A model generated the notes under the pieces. That model was not told the DNA's origin. It worked only from the letters and a program-made list of their open reading frames with translations, and did no database searches. From contig JAPLAA010000009.1 in NCBI GenBank assembly GCA_026393475.1, forward strand, positions 92,659 to 156,658: 64,000 nucleotides of DNA. Reading direction: 5' to 3'. Positions within the stretch are counted from its first letter, which is position 1. Each line of letters opens with the position of its first letter. Source of the stretch: Actinomycetota bacterium (lineage in GTDB: Bacteria > Actinomycetota > Acidimicrobiia > Acidimicrobiales > Ilumatobacteraceae). The translations under genes were made by a program, and so were the position numbers. Of this stretch, positions 29,786-40,679 are shown in pieces.

Positions 29786-30835
29786 ATGAGTGCTCCCGTC
29801 CCGCCGACCGGTGATCCCCGCGGCATCGATCGCGAACCCGTCACCCGCTGGCTGCTCGAGAACATCGACGGTGCCGAGGGTCCGTTCACGTTCGACCTGA
29901 TCGCCGGCGGCCGTTCCAACCTCACCTACATGGTCACGGGGTCGAACGGCACCCGCTACGTGCTCCGCCGTCCGCCGCTCGGTCACGTGCTCGCCACCGC
30001 CCACGACATGGCCCGCGAGCACCGGGTGATCGCCGCGGTGGGTCGCACCGGCGTGCCGGTGCCGCCGGCGCTCGGGCTGTGCACCGACGTCGAGGTGAAC
30101 GGCGCTCCGTTCTACGTGATGGGTTTCGTCGACGGCGTCGTGCTCGACAGCGTCGACAAGGCGGCCGAGCTGTCGATGGAGCTGCGTCGACCTGCCGCCG
30201 AGCACCTGATCGACGTGCTCGCCGATCTGCACGCCGTCGACATCGACGAGGTCGGCCTCGGCGACTTCGCGAAGCGCGAGGGCTACATCGAGCGTCAGGT
30301 GAAGCGCTGGTCGACCCAATGGGAGAACTCCAAGACCCGCGAATTGTCGGCGATCGACGAGGTGGCGACGGTGCTGCGCACGAAGATCCCCACCCAGCAC
30401 GGCGTCTCGATCGCGCACGGCGACTTCCGGTTCGGCAACTGCCTCACCGACGTCCGCCAGGGCCGCATCGCCGCCGTGCTCGACTGGGAGCTGTGCACGC
30501 TCGGCGACCCGCTCGCCGACGTCGGCTACCTCGGCGTGTACTGGTACGACGGCGAGGCGGCGAACGTCCGAGCGAACGACCCGACTCCCGCCGGCGGCTT
30601 CCCGCGCTACGCGGACCTGCTCGAGCGGTACGCGGCCCGCACGGGGCGCGACCTCTCGGGGATCGACTACTACGTGGCGTTCTCGTGCTGGCGCCTCGCC
30701 GTGATCAGCGAGGGCGTCTACGCCCGGTATCTGCACGGCGCGATGGGCGACCAGCTGGTCGACATCGATCAGTTCAAGGTGGGTGTCGACGGCTTGGCCG
30801 AACGTGCCCTCGCAGCGGTGAGGAGGCTGGCATGA
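29786..30835 (+). CDS. Phosphotransferase family protein (APH-like, ACAD10/FadE-associated type)
   Basis: GGRSNLTYMV, VLRRPP, IAHGDFRFGNCL, AVLDWELCTLGDPLADVG. Confidence 0.85.
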   Translation: MSAPVPPTGDPRGIDREPVTRWLLENIDGAEGPFTFDLIAGGRSNLTYMVTGSNGTRYVLRRPPLGHVLATAHDMAREHRVIAAVGRTGVPVPPALGLCTDVEVNGAPFYVMGFVDGVVLDSVDKAAELSMELRRPAAEHLIDVLADLHAVDIDEVGLGDFAKREGYIERQVKRWSTQWENSKTRELSAIDEVATVLRTKIPTQHGVSIAHGDFRFGNCLTDVRQGRIAAVLDWELCTLGDPLADVGYLGVYWYDGEAANVRANDPTPAGGFPRYADLLERYAARTGRDLSGIDYYVAFSCWRLAVISEGVYARYLHGAMGDQLVDIDQFKVGVDGLAERALAAVRRLA

Positions 30836-31605
30836 GTCCGTCGTCGAGCGGTTCAGTGGCGGGCGGTGACGTCCTGGAGGGATGGCAACGCGGGTCGTTC
30901 ACCGCGGCTGGCTACACCCGCGACACCTACCGGCGCGGCAGCGGTCCGGCCGTGATCGTGGTACACGAGATCCCCGGCATCACGCCGAAGGTGACCCAGT
31001 TCGCGAACGACGTCGTCGCCGCGGGGTTCACCGTCGTGATGCCCTCGCTCGTCGGCACGCCGGGCAAGGACGTGAGCGGCCCGTACCTCGCCCAGTCGGC
31101 GGCGAAGGTGTGCATCTCCAAGGAGTTCACGCACTGGGCGCTCAACCAGACGTCGCCGATCATCGGCTGGCTGCGCGCACTCGCCCGTTCGCTGCACCTC
31201 GAGCTCGGCGGTCCCGGCGTCGGTGCGATCGGTATGTGCTTCAGCGGTGGGTTCGCGCTCGGGATGATGCTCGACGACGTGATGGTGGCACCGGTGCTCT
31301 CGCAGCCGTCGCTGCCGTTCGCGATCGGCAAGGGTCCGCGCGTCGGCGATCTCAACCTGTCGCCGGACGACCGTCAGGTGATCGCCCAGCGCGCCTCGGA
31401 CGGGTGCCAGGTGCTCGGCCTCCGGTTCACCGGCGACAAGCTCGTCGGCACCCGGTTCGCGTCGTTGCGCGAACTGCTCGGCGATGCGTTCATCGCGGTG
31501 GAGCTGCCGAGCAGCTCGCCCAAGGACCACAGCGTGCTCACCGAGCAGCGCGACGAAGCCAGTGTCGCGACGGTGATCGAGTTCCTGCAGTCGAAGCTGC
31601 AGTAG
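30832..31605 (+). CDS. Dienelactone hydrolase family protein
   Basis: VIVVHEIPGITP; GAIGMCFSGGFALGMM nucleophile motif; start overlaps the previous stop. Confidence 0.85.
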   Translation: MSPSSSGSVAGGDVLEGWQRGSFTAAGYTRDTYRRGSGPAVIVVHEIPGITPKVTQFANDVVAAGFTVVMPSLVGTPGKDVSGPYLAQSAAKVCISKEFTHWALNQTSPIIGWLRALARSLHLELGGPGVGAIGMCFSGGFALGMMLDDVMVAPVLSQPSLPFAIGKGPRVGDLNLSPDDRQVIAQRASDGCQVLGLRFTGDKLVGTRFASLRELLGDAFIAVELPSSSPKDHSVLTEQRDEASVATVIEFLQSKLQ

Positions 31606-31612
31606 GAGCCGG

Positions 31613-33238
31613 TCAGGCGATGCCGTCGAGCGCGTGCTGCTTGGCGGCCTTGTAGTCGGCCTTGCCGTTGGGGGCGCGCGGCACCTGGGTCACGAAGACC
31701 ACTCGCTTCGGTGCCTTGAACCCGGCCAGCTGCGTCTTCACGTCGGCGATCACCGTTGCCTCGTCGACCTCGGAGCCCTCGACCCGGGAGGCGACCGCGG
31801 TGACGGCCTGGCCGAACTTGTCGTCGTCGACGCCGACCACGAGGCAGTCCTGCACGCCGGGGACGCGCTTCACGGCCTCTTCGACCTCTTCGGGGAAGAC
31901 CTTCTCGCCGCCGGTGTTGATGACCTGGCTGCCTCGTCCGAGCAGGTTGATGGAGCCGTCCTCGTTGACGGTGGCCATGTCGCCGGGGAACGAGTAGCGG
32001 ACGCCGTCGATGACCCGGAATGTGCGCGCGGTCTTCTCCTCGTCCTTGAAGTACCCGAGCGGCACGTTGCCGCCGGCAGCGACCATGCCCACCTCGCCCG
32101 ATCCGGGCTGCACCTCGCGGCCGTCGTCGGTGAACACCTTCGTGTCCGGCATCTGCGAGAACTTCGCGGTCGAGGGCGGCAAGCCCTTCATCGACATGGA
32201 GATGCCCATGGCACCCTCGGTCGAGCCCATCGCGTCGACGATCACCACCTGCTCGATGCGGTCGAGCACCTGCTCCTTCACCTCGCTGGTGAACATGACG
32301 CCGCTCGAGATGATCATCTTGAGCGACGACGTGTCGTACGGCGAGCCGGCGTCCTTCGCGTCGTCGATGGCCTTGATGATCGGCTTGGCGAAGGCATCGC
32401 CGACGATCGTGAGGTTGGTGGCACGCTCGGTCTGGACGAGGCCGAGCAGTTCGTTCGCGTCGAGCGAGCGGTTCTGCATGGTGACGACCTGGCCGCCGGC
32501 GAGCATCGGGATGAACGCGCCGAGCCAGATGCCGGTGCCGTGCATGAGGGGTGCGCAGGGGATCGAGATCAGGCGGTTGTTCGAGTCGGTCGCCTGCTTC
32601 ACGAGCTCGCCCACCTCGGACGGGCTGCCGGGCACCGGCAGGCCGAGCAGCGGGAAGCCGCTCGTGAGGTAGCCGGCGGTCATGCCGCCGACCGCGTACA
32701 TGACGCCCTTGGGCATGCCGGTGGTGCCACCGGTGTAGAGCATGTAGATGTCGTCCTCGTTGCGGGTGACGCGCGCCATCGGGTCGTGGCCCGCGACGAC
32801 GGTCTCGAACGCATGGGCGAGCGGCACTCGGCCGGCGTCGCCGTCGTCGACCTCGATGAGCAGCTTCAGCTTCGGCAGCCGATCGATCACGCGGGCCACC
32901 CGGTCGGCCAACGACGAGTGGAACACGAGCGCCTCGGAGTCGGAGTTGTCGAGGAGGTACCAGAGCTCGTCGTCGAGGTACCGGTAGTTCACGTTGACGG
33001 CGACGCCACGCATCTTGAACGCGGCGTACTGGGCTTCGAGGTACTCGTTGCCGTTGTAGAGGTAGAGCCCGATCTTCGAGTCGGGACCGAGGCCGGCGCC
33101 GACGAATGCGGCGGCGAGGCGCGCGGAGCGCTCGTCGAACTCGCTCCAGGAGCGGCGGACGTCACCGTGCACGAGCGCGGTGACGTCGCCGATCTGATCG
33201 GTGATGGCTTCCCAGACGGTGGCGAAGTGCAGTTCCAT
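31613..33238 (-). CDS. Acyl-CoA synthetase (FadD-like, ANL superfamily)
   Basis: MLYTGGTTGMPKGVMY; GGEKVFPEEVEEAVKRVPGVQDCLVVG; PRAPNGKADYK. Confidence 0.9.
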   Translation of the reverse strand: MELHFATVWEAITDQIGDVTALVHGDVRRSWSEFDERSARLAAAFVGAGLGPDSKIGLYLYNGNEYLEAQYAAFKMRGVAVNVNYRYLDDELWYLLDNSDSEALVFHSSLADRVARVIDRLPKLKLLIEVDDGDAGRVPLAHAFETVVAGHDPMARVTRNEDDIYMLYTGGTTGMPKGVMYAVGGMTAGYLTSGFPLLGLPVPGSPSEVGELVKQATDSNNRLISIPCAPLMHGTGIWLGAFIPMLAGGQVVTMQNRSLDANELLGLVQTERATNLTIVGDAFAKPIIKAIDDAKDAGSPYDTSSLKMIISSGVMFTSEVKEQVLDRIEQVVIVDAMGSTEGAMGISMSMKGLPPSTAKFSQMPDTKVFTDDGREVQPGSGEVGMVAAGGNVPLGYFKDEEKTARTFRVIDGVRYSFPGDMATVNEDGSINLLGRGSQVINTGGEKVFPEEVEEAVKRVPGVQDCLVVGVDDDKFGQAVTAVASRVEGSEVDEATVIADVKTQLAGFKAPKRVVFVTQVPRAPNGKADYKAAKQHALDGIA

Positions 33239-33322
33239 GCGGCGACTGTAGTGGCGGCGGTCACACCGGTGTCGGGCGGTGCTCGAACTCGATTCCCGTT
33301 TCCCGCGGGAGCCTCCGGCGGG

Positions 33323-33834
33323 TCAGCCGACGGGCTTGCCGTACATCTCGAGCAACGGATCGCTGATCAGCTCGAGCCGTTCGCCGTCGGGGCCGCGGAA
33401 GTACATCGACGAGCCGTCGACGTGTGCGTACTCGACGCCCTGGGCGTCGAAGCGGTCCCTGATCGTCTCCCAGGCGTCGCGCTCGATCGAGATGGCCAGG
33501 TGGTGGTGGCCGCCGAGCACCTCGGCGTACTCACCGAGCGGGAGGCCCGGCAGGTCGAAGTAGGCGAGGGTGTTGCCGTAGCCGATGTCGAAGAAGAAGT
33601 GCGTCGACCCGGCGTAGTCGCGGTTCTCGAACATCTCGATGAGCGGGAAGCCGAGCAGCCCGTCGTAGAACTGGACGGTGCGTTCGACGTCGCTGCAGAT
33701 GAGCGCGACGTGGTGCACCCCTCGGGCGGTGCTCGCCGGGCGTGTCGCCCGGGGGAGCAGGTACTGCTGGGCGATCTCGGCGCGCCGGGCGTCGAACGTC
33801 GCCCGGGTCGCTGCGTCGACGCCGTGTGGCTCGC

Positions 33835-33838
<4 letters not shown>
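33323..33838 (-). CDS. VOC/glyoxalase-family protein
   Basis: GVHHVALICSDVERTVQFYDGLLGFPL...FFFDIGYGN...YFRGPDGERLELI. Confidence 0.85.
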
Positions 33839-34551
<713 letters not shown>

Positions 34552-34649
34552 GGTCTCCTCAACATCATTGCGCCCGCAACAATTCCACACCGACTGTTGC
34601 GACGTCGGATCGGCCGACGAATCGGCCCCCGAACCGTGGTCGGCGAGTG

Positions 34650-34690
34650 CCGAAAAATGGGGAGATCCCGGGGCAGAGCCCGGGATCTCG
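34650..34690 (-). terminator. Rho-independent terminator for the minus-strand HAD gene
   Basis: Perfect 11-bp stem GAGATCCCGGG (34662-34672) / CCCGGGATCTC (34679-34689), followed on the minus strand by CCCATTTTTCGG. Confidence 0.75.
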
Positions 34691-34751
34691 CACCCGTTGG
34701 GTCAGCGCCGGAGGCCTGCCCGGTCCCACACGAGTGGGATCTCTGCGAGCA

Positions 34752-35441
34752 TCATGCGCCCGGGGGCACCCTCGTGCAAGAGGTCAGAAGTCCCGCCAGC
34801 TGGGCGGCCGTGACCCCCGCGAGCGAGTCGAGCCGATGGTGGCCGTGACCGTCGGGCACCGTCACCACGTGGGGGACGGCGATCGTGCAGCACCCGGCGG
34901 CGTCGGCGGAGCGGACGCCCGTGAACGAGTCCTCCAGCGCGATGCAGTCGTGGGGATCGACGCCGAGTCGGGCCGCTGCGGTGAGGTACGGCTCCGGGTG
35001 CGGCTTGCCGTTCACCACGTCGTCGCCGGCCACCACGGTCGCGAACGAGCCGGGGGGCAGCAGCGGGACGATCGCATCGGTGAAGCGGGTCCAGCTCATC
35101 GTGACCAGCGCGCACGGGATGCCGGCGTCGTGGAGGTCGGCGAGGAGCTCGCGAGCCCCGGGCCGCCACGGCACCGAGCGGTGCACCCGCTCGATCACGC
35201 CGTCGAGGAGGAGGTTCACGATCGCATCGATCTCGAGCGGCAGCTCGCCGTGCTCGCGCATGTAGGCGGCCGAGTCGCGGAGGTCCTTGCCGACGATCGC
35301 GTGGCCGTGCGCCTCGCTCCACGACCCGTTGCCGTACTCGGCGACGATCTCGTGCTCGCGCTCGATCCAGTACGGCTCGGTGTCGACGAGGGTGCCGTCC
35401 ATGTCCCACAGCACCGCGCGGAGGAAGCGCCCGCCGGGCAT
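34752..35441 (-). CDS. HAD-superfamily phosphatase/hydrolase
   Basis: AVLWDMDGTLVDTEPYW...CALVTMSW...GKPHPEPYLTAA...ALEDSFTGVRSADAAG. Confidence 0.9.
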   Translation of the reverse strand: MPGGRFLRAVLWDMDGTLVDTEPYWIEREHEIVAEYGNGSWSEAHGHAIVGKDLRDSAAYMREHGELPLEIDAIVNLLLDGVIERVHRSVPWRPGARELLADLHDAGIPCALVTMSWTRFTDAIVPLLPPGSFATVVAGDDVVNGKPHPEPYLTAAARLGVDPHDCIALEDSFTGVRSADAAGCCTIAVPHVVTVPDGHGHHRLDSLAGVTAAQLAGLLTSCTRVPPGA

Positions 35442-35464
35442 GCCCGACGGGGCCGCGGCGTGGC

Positions 35465-36217
35465 TCAACGCGGACCGCCGTCGACGTTGAGGGTGGTACC
35501 GGTGGTGTAGCTGCCGGCGGCGGTCGCGAAGTACAGCGCCGCGCCGACGATCTCGTGCGGCTCGCCGCCACGCTCGAGCGCGAAACCCGCGCGCGCCGAC
35601 TTCTGGAACGACTCCATGTCCCACGCCTTGGAGATGTCGGTGAGGAACGGGCCTGGCACGATGCAGTTGACACGCACCTTGGGGCCGAGGGTGCGGGCGA
35701 GGCCGTAGGTGAGCGCGTTCACGCCGGCCTTGGCGGCGCCGTACACGAGCTCGCTCGGACTCGTGCGCTGCGAGGCGATCGACGACACGAAGATGATCGA
35801 ACCGCCATCGCCCGCAGCCATGCGGGTACCGACGATGGCCGACAGCCGGAACGGGCCCTTCAGGTTGACGCCCATCACCTTGTCGTAGAGGTCTTCGGTG
35901 ATCGCGTCGACCGACGGGTACAACGGCGACATCCCGGCGTTGTTCACGAGCACGTCGACCTTGCCGAACGTGCGGTACGCCGCCTCGGCGAGCTCCTCCG
36001 CTCCCTCCCACGATGCCGCGTGATAGGCGATGGCGAGCGCGTTGCGGCCCTTCTGGCGCACCTCCTCGGCCACGGCCTCGCAGTTGTCGAGCTTGCGGCT
36101 GGCGATCACCACGTCGGCGCCGCGATCGGCGAACGCGAGCACCATCTCGCGGCCGAGGCCACGGCTGCCACCGGTGACCACGGCCACCTTGCCGGTCATG
36201 TCGAAGAGGTCGGTCAT
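35465..36217 (-). CDS. Short-chain dehydrogenase/reductase
   Basis: KVAVVTGGSRGLGREMVLAFADRGADVVI; NNAGMSP; YGAAKAGVNALT. Confidence 0.92.
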   Translation of the reverse strand: MTDLFDMTGKVAVVTGGSRGLGREMVLAFADRGADVVIASRKLDNCEAVAEEVRQKGRNALAIAYHAASWEGAEELAEAAYRTFGKVDVLVNNAGMSPLYPSVDAITEDLYDKVMGVNLKGPFRLSAIVGTRMAAGDGGSIIFVSSIASQRTSPSELVYGAAKAGVNALTYGLARTLGPKVRVNCIVPGPFLTDISKAWDMESFQKSARAGFALERGGEPHEIVGAALYFATAAGSYTTGTTLNVDGGPR

Positions 36218-36319
36218 GCCGGAGTTCTTACCAGCCGTCGGCAGGTCGCGATCAGCCGGGATCGATCAGTCGGCATCAGCCGGGCCAGGACGGTGTCGGC
36301 GTCGCGCTGCGGGAGCGGA

Positions 36320-37612
36320 TCAGTCCTGGAGCTTCGAGAGCTCCGCGAGGGTGTCGTCGAGGGCATCGAGGCCGGCGGCCAACTGGTCGTCGGTGTGGGC
36401 GAGCCCGACGTTCACCATGCCGCGGAAGGCGGTGTACACGCCCCGCTCGAGCAGGCCGAGGAACACGAGTTCCTGCAGCACGTGGTCGCGGGCGAACGCC
36501 TCCTGGACGTTGGTGGGGACGGTGGCGGTGGCGTGCAGTGACATCATCGAGCCGAAGCCGCTGACGCTCATCGGCAGCGGGTGCTTGGCGCACACGGCCG
36601 CGAGCTGCTGGCGGAACTCGTCGCCACGTGCGGTGTGTGCTTCGGCCACGTCGGCGGTGAACACCTGGCCGAGCACGGCCCCGCCCGCGGTCATCGTCGC
36701 GATGTTGTTGTTGAACGTGCCCGCGTGGCTGATCACGTTGGTGCGCGCACCCGGCGTGGTGTCGTACTGGTCGAGCAGGTCGGCCCTGCCGCCGAAGGCC
36801 CCGAAGGAGAAGCCGCCGCCGATGTACTTGCCGTAGGTCGTGATGTCGGCCTCGGCGCCCAGCAGGCGCAGCATGCCCTGGCGTCCGTGTCGTGACGTCA
36901 TCACCTCGTCGGCGATGCAGACGGCGCCCGCCGCGCGAGCCGCGGCGAACACGCCCTGGGCGAATTCGGCCGTGGCCGGCACGCAGCCGCCCGAGCCGAG
37001 CATCGGCTCCATGATGACGGCGGCGAGCTCGCTGCTGTGCTGCTCGATCAACGTCGTGGTGCCGGCGAGGTCGTTGTACGGCGCGATCACGAAGTCGTAC
37101 GGCGCGTTCCACGGTGCCGGACCGCTGGCGAAGTAGAGAACGCCGCCGTGGTAGCCGCCGAGGAACACGAGCAACTTCGAGCGGCCCGTGAACTGGGTGG
37201 CCGTGGTGATCGCCATCAGGTTGGCCTCGGTGCCGGAGTTCGTGAACCGCACCCGATCGATGCCGAAGCGCTCGCACATCAGGCGTCCGAGCACGGCCTC
37301 GGCGGGGTGCACACCGCCGACGCTGACGTTGGTCTGCAGCGCGGCCGTGACGACGTCGAGCACGCGACGCTCGCTGTGGCCGAGGAGGCCGGCCGTGTAG
37401 TCGCCGAGGAGGTCGATGTAGTGGTGGCCGTCGGTGTCGGTGAGGGTCGCCCCTTCGCCGGCGACGAACGCCAACGGGAACGGCGGATGGTTGAGGACGG
37501 TGCGCGTGTGGCCGCCGGGCAACACCTTCGAGGCCTCCTCGAAGTAGCGGCGGCTCCCCGGGTTGCGGTCGGCGAACTGTTGGCGGGCTCGGTCGAGATG
37601 GGCGGCGTCCAT
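36320..37612 (-). CDS. Class III PLP-dependent aminotransferase (glutamate-1-semialdehyde aminomutase-like)
   Basis: LPGGHTRTVLNHPPFPL...RFTNSGTEANLMAI...ADEVMTSR...TYGKYIGGGFSFGAFGG. Confidence 0.88.
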   Translation of the reverse strand: MDAAHLDRARQQFADRNPGSRRYFEEASKVLPGGHTRTVLNHPPFPLAFVAGEGATLTDTDGHHYIDLLGDYTAGLLGHSERRVLDVVTAALQTNVSVGGVHPAEAVLGRLMCERFGIDRVRFTNSGTEANLMAITTATQFTGRSKLLVFLGGYHGGVLYFASGPAPWNAPYDFVIAPYNDLAGTTTLIEQHSSELAAVIMEPMLGSGGCVPATAEFAQGVFAAARAAGAVCIADEVMTSRHGRQGMLRLLGAEADITTYGKYIGGGFSFGAFGGRADLLDQYDTTPGARTNVISHAGTFNNNIATMTAGGAVLGQVFTADVAEAHTARGDEFRQQLAAVCAKHPLPMSVSGFGSMMSLHATATVPTNVQEAFARDHVLQELVFLGLLERGVYTAFRGMVNVGLAHTDDQLAAGLDALDDTLAELSKLQD

Positions 37613-37680
37613 GGAGCGAACTGTACGCCGTACAAGAGGCCGGCAAGAGACCTGATGGAGACCCGCTCGGCCTCGAGTGG

Positions 37681-39526
37681 TCAGAGGGTGCGGGCGGCGC
37701 GCCGTGCCTCGAGCACGGCTTCGAGCACGGTGCGCGGCGCGACGCAGTCGCCCACCTGCACCGAGGCATCGGGGAGGGGGTCGGTCGGCAGGCGGAACCC
37801 GCAGTCGACGACGGCCACCACCTCGACGGTGCGTCGCTCGCCGCTGAAGCGGTCCTCGAGCTCGACCGAACCGGGCCGGACCGTGCGCAGCAGCGAGCGC
37901 TTCTCGATGCGCGCGCCTCGCTGCGCGAGGCGGACGTTCGCCGGGGCGAGGTCGCCGCTGCGGCTGAGCTCGTTGCCGGCGATCTGGTCCTGGGTGATGA
38001 GCACCGCCCGGTCGCCGAGCTCCTCCGCGAGGGCGACGGCGATGGGCCCGCCGATGGGATCGAACAGCGCGACGGGCCCGGTGTCGGGCAGCACTGCGGA
38101 GCCACGGCGGACGTCGACCACGTCGACGACTTCGGCGCCGTCGGCGATCTCGTACTCGCGGCGCCCGGGGCGTCCGCCGGTGGCCTGCACGACGTGCGGA
38201 CCCGTTGCGGTCGCGCCGTCGGTGCCCAGGCGGACCTGCACGCCGGCCCGCTCGCACTCGGCGACGAGCCATGCCGCGAACGGTTGTGCCGGACCGGCGA
38301 TCGCGGCGACACCGCCGAGGTGATCGTCGCGTTCGACGACGGTGACACGGTGTCCGCGCCGCGCGGCGACGCGGGCGGTCTCGAGCCCGGCGACGCCGCC
38401 GCCGACGACGGTGACGTCGATCGCCGACCGCGTGGGCACGTACCAGTCGGGGTCGTCGGTCTCGTGGCCGGCGCTCGGCTCGACGACGCAGGTGATGATC
38501 GGGTTGCGGGCGTCGCGCACCTGGCAGGTCTGGTTGCAGCGGATGCACGGTCGGATCTGCTCGGCCCGACCGTCGCGCAGCAACTGCACGAGGTCGGGGT
38601 CGGCCAGCTGCGCGCGGGTCATCTCCACGCCGTCGGCGACACCATCGCCGAGCGCCACTCGGCCTGGCCCGGATCGACCACCGATCCCTGCAGGAACACC
38701 GGCGTGCCGGCGACTGCGTCGCGCACGCGCCGGCACAGGTCGATGTTGAACCCGGTGGGTTCGTGGAAGTCGGGTCGGGTCTTCTCGGCGGAGAAGATCG
38801 CGCCGCGCACCACGACGAGGTAATCGAGGCCCGATGCGACGAGCAGCGGTGCGAGCTCGACCGCCATGTCGGGCGTGATGCCGGCCCACGGTGCGAGCTC
38901 GTCGCACGACAGGCGCATGCCGACGACGGCATCGCCCACCGAGCGACGGACACCTTCGACGACCGGGTCTGGCCCCACTCGTCGCCGCGTTGGTTGGTGA
39001 GGCCGGAGAGGAACTGGCGCACGAGGCTGTGCTGGCCGGCGTTGATCTCCACGCCGTCGCACCCCGACCGCACCGCTGCGGCCGCGGCCGACGCGAACCC
39101 GGCGACGACCGCCTCGATGTCGCCCGGCTCCATCCACTTCGGCACTTCGCGGGAGTTGACCTCGGGCACGCGCGAGGGCGCCCACAGCGGGGCCTGGCTG
39201 AACGCGCTCGACCCCTGTCCGCCGGCGTGGTCGAGCGAGGCGAACACGAGCGACCCTTCGGCGTGACAGGCCGCGGCGATCGCCGCCCAGCCGTCGGCGC
39301 AGCGCTCGGCCAGCGGTGCCCGCTCGTAGGGCCAGTCGCTCGCGTGGACGCTCGCGCCCTCGGTGACGATCACGCCGGCACCGCCGCGTGCGCGGCGCGC
39401 GTAGAACGCGGTGTGTCGTGCGGTGAAACGCCGCTCGTCGTCGCCGAGGTTGGTGACGATCGGTCCGAACATCACCCGGTTCGGGGCCGTCACCCCGCGC
39501 AACTGCAGCGGCTCGAGAAGGCGCAC
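37681..39526 (-). pseudogene. FadH/old-yellow-enzyme family FAD/FMN oxidoreductase split over three frames (two apparent frameshifts)
   Basis: DVRLLEPLQLRGVTAPNRVMFGP...LSGLTNQRGDEWG | DPVVEGVRRSVGDAVVGMRLSCDEL...VFLQGSVVDPGQAEW | ALGDGVADGVEMTRAQLADPDLVQLLRDGRAEQIRPCIRCNQTCQVRD...; homology is continuous only across frame changes near 38973 and 38658. Confidence 0.75.
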
Positions 39527-39527
39527 G

Positions 39528-39947
39528 TCAGGCGTCGGCGCGCTCGAGCACCAGGACGGGGATGGTGCGGGTGGTCTTCGCCGCGTACTCGGCGAACTGC
39601 GGCATGATCGCGGTCTGCTGGTCGTAGAGGCGCTGGCGCTCGTCGCCGGTGACCTCGACCGCGGTGGCCGCGTAGGTGTCGGTGCCGAGCTCGACGGTGA
39701 CCGTCGGGTTGGCGACCATGTTGTGGTACCAGGCGGGGTGGGTGGGCGCGCCGCCCATGGAGGCGATGATGACGACGCGGTCGCCGTCGGTGCTGCACAC
39801 CAGCGGGGTGGTGCGCTCGACGCCGCTCTTCGCGCCCGTGTGGGTGACGAGCACCATCGGCTTGCCCTCGAAATAGCCACCCACGACACCTGCGTTGGCC
39901 CGGAACTCAGTGATGACCTGGGTGTTGAAGTCGTCGTGCTCGCTCAT
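39528..39947 (-). CDS. Deazaflavin (F420)-dependent nitroreductase/Ddn-family protein
   Basis: MVLVTHTGAKSGVERTTPLVCSTDGDRVVIIASMGGAPTHPAWYHNMVANPTVTVELG. Confidence 0.88.
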   Translation of the reverse strand: MSEHDDFNTQVITEFRANAGVVGGYFEGKPMVLVTHTGAKSGVERTTPLVCSTDGDRVVIIASMGGAPTHPAWYHNMVANPTVTVELGTDTYAATAVEVTGDERQRLYDQQTAIMPQFAEYAAKTTRTIPVLVLERADA

Positions 39948-39974
39948 GGCGGCGACGTTATCCGCAGCGGTGTG

Positions 39975-40628
39975 TCAGTGCGGCTTCGACGCCCGGTCGT
40001 GGGCCGTTCCGCTGGCCGGGCCATGGGTCGTCGCCGCCGACGGGTGCGAACCCTGGCGCGACGCGGAGAGCTCGCTGCCGCGGACCAGCCGCTTGATGTT
40101 GTCCAGGTGGCGGAGGAGCACGAGTGCGGCGAGGCCGACCGTGGCGGCGACCTCCCAGGCCGGGCTGCCGTCGAGCGCGACGCCGATGGGGAGGCCGACG
40201 GCGATCACGAGCGATCCGAGCGACGCCTTGCCGGTGCCCTTGCGGATCGCGACCCAGATGGCCGTCAGCGCGATGAACACCAACGGGTGGAGCACCACGA
40301 GCGCACCGCCCACCGTTGCGACGCCCTTGCCGCCGACGAAGCGACGCGTGACCGGGTACATGTGGCCCACGACCGCGGCGGCGACGAGCGCGTAGGTGGC
40401 CTTCGGCTCGTCGAGGGCGAGGCCGACCCCAGCCGGGATCGCACCCTTCAGTCCGTCGAGGACGAACACGAGGATGCCCCACGGCGTGCCCATCGTGCGG
40501 GCGACGTTCGACGCGCCGGGGTTGCGGGAGCCGACGGCGGTGATGTCGATGCCCTTGCTGCGCGCCACCATCACCGCGCTCGGGAACGTGCCGAGCAGGT
40601 AGGCGACGGGCAGCAACCCCCAGATCAT
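39975..40628 (-). CDS. plsY: Glycerol-3-phosphate acyltransferase PlsY
   Basis: VAYLLGTFPSAVMVAR...GSRNPGASNVARTMG...GHMYPVTRRFVGGKGVAT. Confidence 0.92.
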   Translation of the reverse strand: MIWGLLPVAYLLGTFPSAVMVARSKGIDITAVGSRNPGASNVARTMGTPWGILVFVLDGLKGAIPAGVGLALDEPKATYALVAAAVVGHMYPVTRRFVGGKGVATVGGALVVLHPLVFIALTAIWVAIRKGTGKASLGSLVIAVGLPIGVALDGSPAWEVAATVGLAALVLLRHLDNIKRLVRGSELSASRQGSHPSAATTHGPASGTAHDRASKPH

Positions 40629-40679
40629 GCAGGTACTGTACGCAACCGCTCACGACGGCCCGGGTTCGGGCCGGCCGGA

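Noticed and set aside
35465-36217. SDR considered as a mycofactocin-dependent SDR
   Set aside because: Lacks the extended NAD-binding insertion I would expect for that subfamily; called a generic SDR.
36320-39889. 1189-aa continuous minus-strand ORF
   Set aside because: Read-through: the real aminotransferase occupies only 36320-37612; the upstream part is a frame that stays open through the frameshifted OYE gene.
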